Positions 47,541 through 58,739 of a stretch of DNA of 64,000 nucleotides are shown in pieces. How positions within the stretch are numbered: position 1 is the stretch's first letter; each line of letters opens with the position of its first letter. The stretch is from assembly GCA_030549495.1 (NCBI GenBank), contig JAUIRK010000077.1, positions 186,001-250,000 of the forward strand, in the 5' to 3' direction. Both the position numbers and the translations under genes were made by a program. Source of the DNA: Nectonema munidae (lineage: Eukaryota; Nematomorpha; Nectonematoida; Nectonematidae). The notes below the pieces were generated by a model. That model saw nothing but the letters and a program-made list of their open reading frames with translations. It had not been told where the DNA came from and ran no database searches.

Positions 47541-48775
47541 CTGAAGAAAGGGCGTGTGTAATGGCGATAAGCTGTTACTAGGTGAAACAAAATATGCGGT
47601 TTTGCTGAGGACTCAGAAATAATGTAAATATTAGCGCATATGTAAAATAAACAAGAAAGCGATATGTAAAAATAATAACTGTTGATTTAGTGGTTGGCTA
47701 TTTATTTATCGAAAATAAGTAGGGTATAAACGATCTCGTAAGTAATTGATGAAGGCATTTGGTGAATTTGAAGAGTTCATTCTATTGGTGAAGGAAAATG
47801 CATTATGGCATCATATGCAATTTTGAAGATTGATGATCCAACATTTTAATTTTTTTATCAAGTCTCGATATTAGAAGTTTTAAGTTCTTTTTGAAATGGG
47901 CATCTTATTTTATCGCTTGCTGACTCAATTCAACAACATAGGGATTGGAATATGTTCTATTGCTTTGTATTTGCAGTTTAGTGTCTCTCTTGTATTGTCT
48001 TCAAAAAGGTTCAAATTATTGGCTATAAGCTTTTTATCCAAGACAAAAGAATACGATTTATAAATTGAATTTATCCTATTTTTTTTCAAAGGTATGTGTT
48101 TAACAATTTTTTTCTAAGAACTTTCTAATCATAAACTGAGTGTTGCTCCTTTACAAACTAATTTTAACGTAAAATAAAAAAGCGCATTCGTTAATTTTAT
48201 TGAATTTTTCAGCCTTTTTCTATGATGGCTTGCAAAATACAGGGCTTGGACTAAAATGATAAATATTTTTATGTTGCGTTTTTGCAACGTTGCACACTAG
48301 AAAGATTGTTTATGGATTTAATTTTTAATCGAACTCTCAAAATGTGCGACTCCGCCGACTCCAAAACCCTGGTGACAGGGCTACGCAAATAATTTGAACT
48401 GATTGGAGCTGTTCAATTTCACATCCTCGAGGTACAAAATTCAGCTATGACTCTCAAGTCCAAGACTTTTAGCAGCATTGGAATAGATATTTTTATCATG
48501 CAGATGTTTTTTCTTATAAATTCTAAAAGCATAAACTAAAATAATGTGTAATTCTTAAGTGTTTGGTAAAAAAATAAACAATACTTTTTTCACAAGTTAT
48601 ATCTTGTGAGCATATCTATACAAAAATATTTGTAAGCAATATAAAAGATAATTTGTATACAATTTTTATCTATGCATATATAGATTTATGAAATGATCAA
48701 TTTAATTATTTGAAGAATTAGAATCCCTGCACATATCCGATTCGGAAGTTTAGAGTAGCATACTTTGACTATTAT
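47541..48775. other. Upstream part of the zinc-finger gene region, no exon recognised
   Basis: At least one more coding exon with a phase-1 end must lie upstream of 47540; I could not recognise it here or further up. The stretch is A+T-rich with no clear transposon ends. Confidence 0.35.
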
Positions 48776-48779
48776 TTAA

Positions 48780-48911
48780 CCCATTTACGACCAATGTTCC
48801 TATTTTGGAACATAAGTAATTTCATCTTCGTCTGCTTTTTTTTCAATAACTTTGAATATAAATCGTCTGCGTTTTTTTAGATATCGTCTGCTTTGCTTGG
48901 TCTTAAATGGG
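48780..48911 (-). mobile_element. piggyBac-type miniature element, copy F
   Basis: 132 bp, near-identical to copies B and E. TTAA is present on the left (48776-48779), but the right flank is AAGC directly after GGG instead of TTAA, so that side has lost or never had the duplication. Confidence 0.8.
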
Positions 48912-49319
48912 AAGCTAAATCCGGAAAGAAATCAAATCGCAGGTTACAAAGGCATACAGGATTGTTGGGTGTATACGATATATGTATATAATAAATAATA
49001 GTGATGCACTGATTTCAATTTTTCACAGATGTCGATTTCGACACTGATTGATTACATTTAGAAAGCTGATGATGATCCTCAAATTTTTTTTGTACTAATA
49101 GCTTTTAAACATCATTATAAAGGGCTCAAAAATGAGGAAAAATTGGTTGAAGTTCATTTTGAACCATCTCTAACTCCATTTATGACGGACTGGACACATC
49201 CATGAAATGGAGAAGTTGTTAAATATTTGGATGGAAAGCCAAATTCAAAAACGAATGCCTCTAAGCCTTTAAACACTACAGTCAAAGGCTTTAAATATTT
49301 TCAATTATATGAAGGAGGG

Positions 49320-49860
49320 TGTAGAAGACTAGAATGTTGAATTTACGGCTAGTACAGGCTGGTTCAAAAGATTCAAGAAGAGGTTCGAACTACATAATGT
49401 TTGAGTCACCGGCGAAGGAGCGAGTTCAGATATGGAAGGAGCCCAAAGATTTATTGAGAATTTTGATGAAATTATTAAAGAAGGGGAACATCTAGCAGAG
49501 CACATTTTCAATGTAGATGAAACTGCCTTATTTTGGAAACGCATGCAAGCACGCACTTATTCATAAAGAAGCAAAAAGCATGCCTGGATTTAAAGCTTTT
49601 AAAGATAGGCTGACTTTGATCTTTGGCGGAAACATTGCTGCATTTAAACTAAAGCCCATCTTAGTTTATCGTGCAGAAAAAGCAAGAGCTTTTAAGAAGA
49701 TTTTTAATAAACACTCCTCACCAGTATATTTTCGCTCCAACACAAAAGGATGGATGACTCAACCACTATATTGAACGGTTTGCAAGGAATGAACGAAAGG
49801 TACTAGATGCTTATCGTCCGTATCGTGAAATTTATGAGGATAAAAAGAAATGAACCATTC
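49320..49860 (+). mobile_element. Tigger (TIGD-like, pogo-group) transposase remnant
   Basis: Plus-strand pieces: FTASTGWFKRFKKRFEL (end of the CENP-B-type DNA-binding domain, near 49345), GAQRFIENFDEIIKEGEHLA, HIFNVDETALFWKRM (first catalytic Asp intact, ~49500), EAKSMPGFKAFKDRLTLIFG, KPILVYRAEKARAFKK, SPVYFRSNTKGWMTQ (to ~49765). Order and motifs match Tigger/TIGD1-like transposases. The part upstream of 49320 is not readable and the remaining catalytic residues are not clear; frame breaks are present. No terminal repeats found. Confidence 0.8.
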
Positions 49861-50329
49861 AGACAAAACTTAGCATGTTTATGAGAAAAGAAACTCTTGC
49901 CCAATCCTTACACCCACTTAGGACCTAGACGATCCACAACCGAGCACAAGTCAAGAATAAGTTTTCTTTACAGTTAATTTTGTTTTTTGAAGTAAATTTT
50001 TTCTAATTTTGTATTTTTTTATGTTTTTCAAAGGCACAAAAATCAAATGTAGTAAATTTAGAAATTAAGAGTAATACTTTGTTATGCCTTCGTCTACTGT
50101 CGATAAGAATGTGTTCGGTACCATAAACGAAAAGAACGAGTCTTTTAAAAATAAGCTATTCCTAATTTTGTATTTTTATATGTTTTGCAAATAAATCAAA
50201 TGTAAATTATACAACGATTTTATTTTAGACTTAAAAAAGTATTTTTAAGAGTAAAAGTATGTGTAGCCTAGGCCTAGTCTATTGTCAATAAGAAACTATA
50301 AACAAAAAAATGAGTGTGTTGGAATAAAT

Positions 50330-50560
50330 TGCATTCGTTTCTCAAAGAAAATCTGATTATAAATAGGTTACAACATATTAAAGAACATAGCTCAAAGATG
50401 ATAAGATTTTGTTCAGATGCTAAAAGATGGCAAGCTTAGGCCTAGGCTACGTTTCTCAAAGAAAATCTGATGATAAATTATAAAAAAGAACACAGCTCAA
50501 AGATGATAAGATTTTATTCAGTATGCATACCTTTCCTAAAGAAAATCTAATAATCAAAAA
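50330..50560 (+). repeat. Direct repeats of ~100 bp (two to three degenerate units)
   Basis: TTCTCAAAGAAAATCTGAT and AGCTCAAAGATGATAAGATTT recur in the same order at ~50338-50415 and ~50452-50520, with a weaker third start (CCTAAAGAAAATCTAAT) at ~50533. A related block with 'taagagtaa...gcctaggcctagtct' lies just before it at ~50065-50300. Confidence 0.65.
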
Positions 50561-50963
50561 ATGGATGTTGAAATTTTCATTTGCACAACCTGTCAATCAG
50601 TGAGGTTTCCGTTCAAAATCCTTGTGTTAAAATATTTTTTATCCTGGTGAATTTCTTGAACTTACGCAAGCTTTGTAAAGTGACATAAAATTGCGAAAAA
50701 CTTGTTTTTTTGCTCTTCTTTCAAATCTATTGAAAGTTATGCTTGAATCATCTAGAGGCCTTGTTTTGATCGTTTAAATCATATATTTAGGTATTTATTC
50801 TTGTATTATAGCCACTTATAACTTTTTAACCAGTTAGTTTTTTGCAACTGTTTTCAAAGGATGACGCAAAAGAGATATTTGAAAAGTTCATTTTGATTGG
50901 TAAAAAATTTGGTACAATTAATTCCGTTGTTTTTTTAGATCATAAATTTGTAAAAAAAATTTA

Positions 50964-53145
50964 ATGGCCTCTGGAACTAGATCAAAAAAAGCTCTATGGC
51001 TCATTGGATCTCTTAATCTAACAATCCCTGGTCAGAAGCTTCCTTCTAAGGGAGAAGTTCTCCGCTATTTGATGTTTCTCCATGTGGAAATGAATGAGAC
51101 CTTAACTGAAAGTGTGAATCAGACAGCAGTTGATGTAATGAACATCTGGTCTACAGAGGGGATTCCTACAAAACATCTTCCTGCAGTGGTATTCCATGTG
51201 CGAAAATTACATACAACTTAGCAAAGTTTTAAAAAAAGCATTCATCGCAAAACTGCTACTAACATAGAAAAACAGTAACATTTCAAAACGGACTTGGAAG
51301 AGCTTTTTGACATAGCTCACGCTAATGTTATGAACCTCAATCGACGAGGATAAAGAGTTTCTTGTCTTCCAACGTGAAAAGGGGCGTCCAGGAAAGATAG
51401 GAAGCCTCGACTTTAAGACTGCAAGGACTTCCCAAAAAATTAAAAAACGTAAAGAGTTGAAGAGGGAACATATAGCAATTTAGATGCTCGCAGTTTCTGA
51501 AACAACCAGCCTCAAATCTTTCTCTTCTTCCCACTCTGTGAGTTCTACTGAATCCAGCCCAAACAAACATTCATCTTTTTGATCTACCTCTGATTCCCAG
51601 CCTCAGAAAAGAAAGTGTGGGACACATTTAGTTTCATCTGAAGTAGCTGAGGCCTTGGATAGAACTCTCCTAAGCGATCGTGCTGCAAATCGTGTTTAAA
51701 TTACATTTGCCAAGTAATTTGGACAAGACATCAATAATCTTTCTCTTAGTCCAAGTGTCATTCGGTCCCCTCGTGTTAAGCATAGGAAGCAACGTGCTGA
51801 AGAAATAAAGCAAAGCTTTAAGATCGACACTCCCCCGATAGTTCACTGGGATTCCAAGCTGATCCTGAATCTATCTGGAAAAGTTAGAATTGACAGACTG
51901 CCAATTATGGTCACTGGAAATGGCATTTCAAAAATTCTTGTAATTCCAATGCTGAAAACCTCAAAAGCGGAAGAAACAACCGAGGTCACTTTTTTCAACT
52001 TTAAAAGAATGGAATCTGATTGGGCATGTTAAAGGAATGTGTTTTGATACCACAGCTGTTAATACTGGAGTCCGTAATGGAGTGTGTGTTTGTATTGAAA
52101 AGATGCTTGATAAACAACATCTTTATTTTGCTTGTCGACACCATATCTTAGAACTTGTTTTGGAAGCAGTTTACTCTTCTTCGGTTGATGAAGCATCCCG
52201 TGGACCTGACATCACATTGTTCCAAACGTTCCGATACTCCTGGCCTCATTTTAATTTAGCAGAGTATATCACTGCAGCTGATGACAGAAGCACAGTCAAC
52301 GATATAAAGCCATGGGCCGATTCTATTATTCAGTATGCCCAAGGACTCTTAAAACAGAGACATCCTCGAGACGACTACAAAGAACTTCTTCAACTAACGA
52401 TCATATTTCTTGGAGAAGTTCCTTCTGACCATAAAGTTCACAGATTCATGACACCCGGCGCTGTTCATCGAGCACGCTGGATGGCCCGTGCAATTTATTG
52501 TTTTAAGATCTGGATGTTTCAAAAGCAGTTCTTAAATTTTCTCACAAAATTTGAGTCATCAAGCAGAAGTGCATGTTGCATAGAACGCCTAATTACAGGG
52601 ATCAAGCAGGTTTGTCTTTTTGCTGCTAAGCAATATATTAGGCTTGGTTTGACGCTTGAAATGTTGTTTCTGCTCCAAAGAATGATCTTGAGCTACTTCA
52701 AACCCTTAAGTCCTAAAATCAAATTGCTTACAATAAAATGAGCCGTCATTTGTGGTACCTAAGCGAAGTCAACGTAGGTCTTGGACTCTTTGATGACAGA
52801 TTAGATTCTTCAGAAAAGATTGCCATTGTGAGAAACATGAATAAGGTAGAGGGCTCAGAGGATTCACCTCGAAAAATCAGGCCTCAACCTAGTGGGAAAG
52901 AAACTGCCTGACCTTTGCTCCACTAAAACTAAGAATCTTTTCTCTTTTCTTGAACTCCCAGAAGACTTTTATACGTGAAAGCAAAACAGAGAGTTGACTC
53001 TTTAAATGTAGTCAATGATGCAGCAGAAAGAGGTGTCACTCTGATTCAAGATTTCACGAAAGCAGGTAGAACAAGAGAAGAGGCTCAAGTTCAGTACCTT
53101 GTTCAAGTAATGGAGGAAAACAGATTGAAATACTTAAAGGCCTAA
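50964..53145 (+). mobile_element. Long copy of an unclassified transposase-like gene family
   Basis: The best frame (52037-52741, 234 codons) has MCFDTTAVNTGVRNG, CRHHILELVLEAVY, LLKQRHPRDDYKELLQL and TPGAVHRARWMARAIYCFK. Before it lie an N-terminal frame (50964-51221, RSKKALWLIGSLNLTIPGQK) and damaged linker; after it HLWYLSEVNVGLGLFDDRL (~52745) and LNVVNDAAERGVTLIQDF (~53005), ending with a stop near 53145. I recall this layout from many uncharacterised proteins of aphids, cnidarians and crustaceans. An Asp in DTT.NTG, a C-x2-H motif (CRHH) and an RW pair suggest an RNase H-fold transposase related to hAT, but the superfamily is not certain. Several stops and frame changes before 52037; the 3' half is well kept. 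AATAAA occurs at ~53337. Clear terminal repeats were not found. Confidence 0.7.
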
Positions 53146-55194
53146 AAAAAACTTTAATTTTATAAATGCAAATTATATATCCTAAACATCATTTCATTAA
53201 AAATTGTTTTTATACTTTTTGATGAGTATTTCTTGAAATAGTTTTTATCAAAGGAGTTTTTCATTTTAATTTAGCTAAAATATCCTTATAAAGAGTGTTT
53301 GAGTGCCTTGCGCAAGTACTAAATTTTATTTTATTTCAATAAAACTTAGAATATCTTATTTTTATTTTTTACCTCATTATTTAAAGGGTTGTGTTCTATT
53401 GAAGACTTGAATTTTTACTATAGAAGCAAAAAGCACCCTAATATATATATATATATAAAGGTTCAATTTACGTCAAGATCGGCTTACGACCGGTCGGTGG
53501 GAACCAAACACAGTCGTAAGTCGACGACTAGCTGTATATTCAAAAATAAAGTAAATATTAAAAGGGCATGCTCCAAACATCAGGTTTACAGGTACATAAT
53601 CGATATAATTTAACTCCAATCATTTTATTAACAAGAAACTGGGGCTTATCCACATGTATCAAATATTTAGGACCAAAAGCATTATTAGTTCGTACCTTTA
53701 TAAATCTAAAAATAACACAATGGACAATAATCGGAATATTGCTTAAATTTAGGTATATTTCCATGTATTTGGTAACAAGAGTAAGCAAACATCGATCACG
53801 TATTAAAAGGAACAGGAAGGTAAGTACATACGCTATAAACATCTATTTATGCAAAATCTTATCTATTTTATACCTGAACATTGTATAATTATCGATACTA
53901 TAAGATAATGACATCGATAGAAAAAGAATGAGAACCCTTGAGGATTTGAAATCAGAAAAAATATCAAAATACAAAAGAGCAGCGTTTAGTAAGGAAGGAC
54001 GTCATCTTACGCTCGTCATAGTAATCTTTTGAAAGGTGATCTGATGAAAGGGAAAGAAAATAGGAATGGTCATGGAGGATTTGAACATCTGAAGTTGAGA
54101 TTATAGAAGAACTGATAGATATTGAAGGAGAGGTTTTAAAAACTAAAGTAAAAAAGTTATATATATATGATAGAAGGGTGAGGCTTTTCGGCTTTATTAA
54201 GTTGAAAAAGATACATTGAGTCGAATTATTTTTAATAAAGATTTATTATATTATCCTATTTTATTCCACGCTTATATTCACACATACTTCCATTTAAAGC
54301 CAATCCCCACCTAGAAATATGGATATTTCATAGTACCATTGTTTTCTTAACTTTATCATATATAGAGGAATTCATCTATGACTAAAAACTAAATAAGATG
54401 TTTTGCTTATTGAAGGCTCATTAACACATTCGAGTTTAGTCGAATCCAGGACGCATGCATCTTATGAAAATTACTACCAATACTCACAACACTATTGTTT
54501 GTCTTTTTATCGTTATGAACCACATATTTATAAATGCATGTACACACGCAGTGATTTTTTTTATAGGGAAGACTTAAACTCAAGGTGAATGTAGTTAAAA
54601 ATAAATATTTTAACGTTGTAACATACTTTTAAATAAACTTAGCTCGGATATAACGAAATAATTGTATAGGACCTTATTATAGATGTATCAAATGTGAAAT
54701 TTTTCGTGGATATCAAATTTGTCAGGCTAGCGGATGCAGATATCATAATTGCTATTCTTAGCAAAGACAAATTTTATACTTCTTTAAAATTTAGAGAGAT
54801 GGCATTGTATATGTGGTATCATAAAGATGTACTTATCATAAAATTTTTGGATAAAGTAAAATTGAAAAATTCCGAAAAAAAACTTTGCGGTAAATAGAAA
54901 AAAAATCTTAAAATTACGGATATGGGAAAGTTAATTGACCCGCGGATGAGGGTGTTAAGAGGGTGTAAAAATTTTTGCGGATATCCGGTTACATCTGTAC
55001 ATATGTAAATTTTAGAGTATAAAATATATATCTTTAGTTTTAAATGAAATTTTTATTTTTTACAACCAAATTAAGACTATCTTCAATTGCATATTTTAAA
55101 AGAAGTAGTAGCAGATTTATTAAAAACAACAAAAATGTTAATATCGCTTATGCACAAAGATTTCTGCTATATTTATATATATTATCTACTACTA
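53146..55194. other. Interval without a recognisable gene
   Basis: Contains (AT)n at ~53440-53455 and ~54158-54168, and a small inverted motif at 53470-53525 (CGGCTTACGACCGGTCG, then GTCGTAAGTCGACGAC). Plus-strand text at ~53930-54110 (RTLEDLKSEKISKYKRAAFS, then NLLKGDLMKGKENRNGHGG) looks like decayed coding sequence that I cannot assign. Confidence 0.35.
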
Positions 55195-55345
55195 AAAGGT
55201 AAATGTACCATGGGATGTTTTCATCGAGAAGGCACCATTGCGCCGCTTGTATCGAACTATGAAGAAAGTAGGTTTGATGCGGGATCGAACCCAAGACCTT
55301 GAGTTATCGAAACACAGTATCTAACCAACCTTACTCACGCCCCTT
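55195..55345 (-). repeat. tRNA-derived SINE-like repeat, family A, copy 1
   Basis: On the minus strand GGTTGGTTAGATACTG (A-box-like) and GGTTCGATCCCGC (B box) are ~30 bp apart, followed by a body ending TACCTTT. The whole unit recurs at 57500-57645 with roughly 85-90% identity. The anticodon arm is not intact, so it is not called as a tRNA gene. Confidence 0.7.
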
Positions 55346-57494
55346 ACGGATCAAACAACCTACAACTACTAAAATAAGCTTCTTTGTCTTCTTCAAGACG
55401 TTATTAAAACAGAAACTTATCTTTTAAGTAGTAGAAAATAGAATGATCAATTAAATTTAATCAAAATAGTATAAACATGTCTATTAAATAATAGAAAAGA
55501 GTTCGAAGTCTGATTTAAAAAAAGATATTTCAGTATAAAAGCCCGTGAATACATTTTAAGAGAACAAAAAACTTTCCTTTACACATTTTAAAGATTGCAT
55601 GTACTCTTCTATTCTTTTAGTAATTTAACATTGTAATAATAAAGAATTTTAAAAATCAAACTATAATGTAGAAAATTGTGTAATTGTTAATTAAAAAGAA
55701 TTTATCTTAAAATTATGGGAGACATCCATACTCAAACTACCACACAAAACGTCAAATGACGTTTTGGATGTAGCGCAATAATCCAGTACCAAAAACTTTA
55801 AGCATGGCACAGATAGAAAATAAACTCATAAAGAGCTGTCATCTCGTCACGCAGACTTTTATTTAAAGCCAATCTCAACATCGATAAAGGTTTTTGTCGA
55901 ACGGAAAGTACATAGAAATGAAGAGCATGTATTGCAAATTATTTTGAAAAAAATTAAATACTCCTCTGTTTCCCTTCTTTCTGTTTAAAATAAAAATTTT
56001 CAAAGTTTTAGATTCAACCAACTGGGTGAGACTCAATAATTTATTGTACTCGCGAGCCCGATTGAAAATGACAATCCCAAATAAATTAAAATTATGAAGT
56101 CAAAATGGACAGCGCGCCAAAAAATTGCTTCAATGCCACGAGAAATAGGTTGGGTAAAATGTTACTGTTTCACTGCTTTGTAAATGTAGAAAAGATTGGC
56201 GTTATAAAATTTTGGTCTAAAAGACTAAACAGAATATATTTCATCGATATCAGAGTTGCTTGACAACTTATTAGTAGAAACAAGTCTTCCCAATCGTTAA
56301 AGTATAAATTGACTTTCTCAGATTAAAAAAGGGCATCGAAAAGAAGATGTTTATATAAATTTTTCAAATTCATGGTGAACGTTTAAAAGAGGGAGGGAGT
56401 TTATTAAACGGGTTAATGGTAAAAGCTTATCAAAAATGTTGAAACTTAGATTTAAAAACTTCGATATACCCACTGAGTAAAGAAACTATCATGGAAATAA
56501 TATAATTTTGTATTGTGACATATTCGAGATATTAATTTTTTATGAAAAATTCATTTCAAGTGTACACATATCAAAGTTTAAAAAAATAACTAAAAAGGAA
56601 AAAATACCATTTGAAATATCTTCAGAATTATCTTTTATACTTGAAACATTATGATCAACAATAAGAGAACTTTCCAAAAAATTGATATATTCATTCTGCG
56701 AATTTAAGGAATCGTGAAATATATTACTTTTAAGGCATTTAGTTTGATCCTAATCAAAAGACAATATAAAATTAAAACATGATTTTTTTAAATTTGTATT
56801 ACTACCTTTTGACTGAAGGGAAGAGAATTATAGAGAAGTCTATCGGTTGCTAGTTGAGCTAATATATGAAGAGTAGTGTACGCTTCAGTCATTAAAAGTT
56901 TATTTATTTTCCAACATAAATATCAGATATAATTATGAAGATTTCTAATAATAAATTGATAAAAATTTTATTTTAAATTAATAATTAAAAACTATACTTT
57001 CGTTTTTAAAATTTGTTAATTTTTGTAAAAAAAAATGGCGACGAAAAAATTCGGCTGAAACACTAAACCAAAGAAAGGAGAAAGAAAAAAATAAATAAAA
57101 ATAAAAAAATAATATTTTTTAAAAATTGACCTGTATCAAATCTAATAAAAAACTATAATCTGACGGTGTTAACTCGAATTTAATTTAAGTTAATTTTTAT
57201 ATATTTATTTATTAAAAAAAAAACCAGTTTAAGATATAACATGGTAATAAATTGTAACCTATTTAATTTTAACATTTTTATTGTAAATTCACTAATAAAT
57301 ATATAATTAAATACACTATAATAAAAATTTTTATAATATTTTAGGATTTTTAACAGTAAAACTAAATTTAAAGACTATGATGACTAACTAGAAAGTTCCA
57401 TTCATTTATAAAATTTTTAAAATGTTCATATTCTTCATCATATTGGAACAATAATACCCAAAGTGTGTTGTAATTAGAAAATTTCTATCATGAT
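55346..57494. other. A+T-rich interval without a recognisable gene
   Basis: A short perfect inverted motif (AAAACGTC AAAT GACGTTTT, ~55746-55765) is the only structure noticed. No coding signal. Confidence 0.4.
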
Positions 57495-57645
57495 AGGTAA
57501 AGGTACCGTGGGGTGTTTTCATCGAGAAGGCGTAATTGCGCCGCTTGTATCGAACTATGAGAATGTAGGCTTGATATAAGATCGAACCAAAGACCTTGAG
57601 TTATCGAAACCCAGTACCTAACCAACCTTATTCACGCTAAATGAG
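57495..57645 (-). repeat. tRNA-derived SINE-like repeat, family A, copy 2
   Basis: Matches 55195-55345 in the same orientation, including 'cgagaaggc', 'gcgccgcttgtatcgaac' and the A-box region; the B box is slightly altered (GGTTCGATCTTA). Confidence 0.7.
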
Positions 57646-58195
57646 CTCAGCATAGAAAGTAAAGGGAAAATATTTTGAAATCTCGTCATATTTCCAATAA
57701 ATTATTAGAGAATATTACAGCTTTTATTATATAGGAATACTAGTTCTAGTAAAGCAATTTTAAGCGGTCTGACTCAAACATTATCAAAATTTTATTCTTA
57801 TATGCCTACATAAAATTATACATATTTTCATATTATTGACAATGATATCTCATGACTAAATAATTATTTTGGTTATTCTTATCTATTGAATAATAATAAT
57901 AATAATAAGGTAAAAAATAGTAGACATAGTTTTTAATTGTAAATAATTTTTTTCCCTGTATGATATATTAATGTACTTTTTATAATTTACTTTATCTTTT
58001 TATGATTTGCTTATCATTTGCTTTATATTTTTCAAACTTTTTTTTATTATCTGGCTCTAACTTATTTGATTTATTTCTATTGATACTGTTTCATAATTTT
58101 TTTTTATTTGATAAGATTTTGCGAATTAAATACCTTATATAGAGAAATCTAAAAATAAAAAGTAATAAGGAAATCTAAAAATGTCTAAATCTTGT
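57646..58195. other. A+T-rich interval without a recognisable gene
   Basis: An (AAT)n microsatellite at ~57890-57908; nothing else. Confidence 0.4.
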
Positions 58196-58265
58196 ATATT
58201 TGTTTAAGGATAAGGGTTCGATCCGAAGCCTCCCGACTCTTAAAAACAAAATCACAAACTGTTCC
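58196..58265 (+). repeat. tRNA-derived SINE-like repeat, family B, copy 2 (partial)
   Basis: GGGTTCGATCCGAAGCCTCC followed by 'cgactcttaaaaacaaaatcacaaa' matches 10024-10070. The tRNA 5' half is not recognisable here. Confidence 0.5.
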
Positions 58266-58739
58266 ACCTCAAGCATCATGCGAACATATAGCTTTATAGA
58301 TGAAAGTGCCTTGATATCCAACCAACCAATTTTATGCTATACATTATATATAATTAAGGATAAAACACTTTTATCAATAAAAAATTCATAATGGCAAATA
58401 ATATTATTTAAAGCTTTTTAACTTATTTTAATTCTTTGTTAAATTATTTTAACGTATTTAACAAAAAATTTCGTCCAACTTAACGTTAATTGAAAATATT
58501 TTCCATAATTTACCTATAAAAATTTTCATAAATTCTGACTCCTAATTGGAACGCACTGATGGTTGATCATTCTCTGTTTAATCCAACTATAATATGTTTT
58601 GAACTTTGGCTTTGTTCTCTTTCGTCTTGAGTACAAATCTTAGCATTACCTTTGTATTTTATATATGGGTAAAACAAAGATTAACATAAAAAAAGATTTA
58701 TTGTTGTTGTTTGATGATAAAGACTTAATAATCTCAACA

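Noticed and set aside
53465-53530. Small transposon from the inverted CGGCTTACGACCG / GTCGTAAGTCG motifs
   Set aside because: Imperfect, very short, and without a target duplication.
55195-57645. Functional tRNA genes
   Set aside because: Promoter boxes are present, but arms do not pair, both copies share a long non-tRNA body, and one B box is altered; SINE-like repeats fit better.
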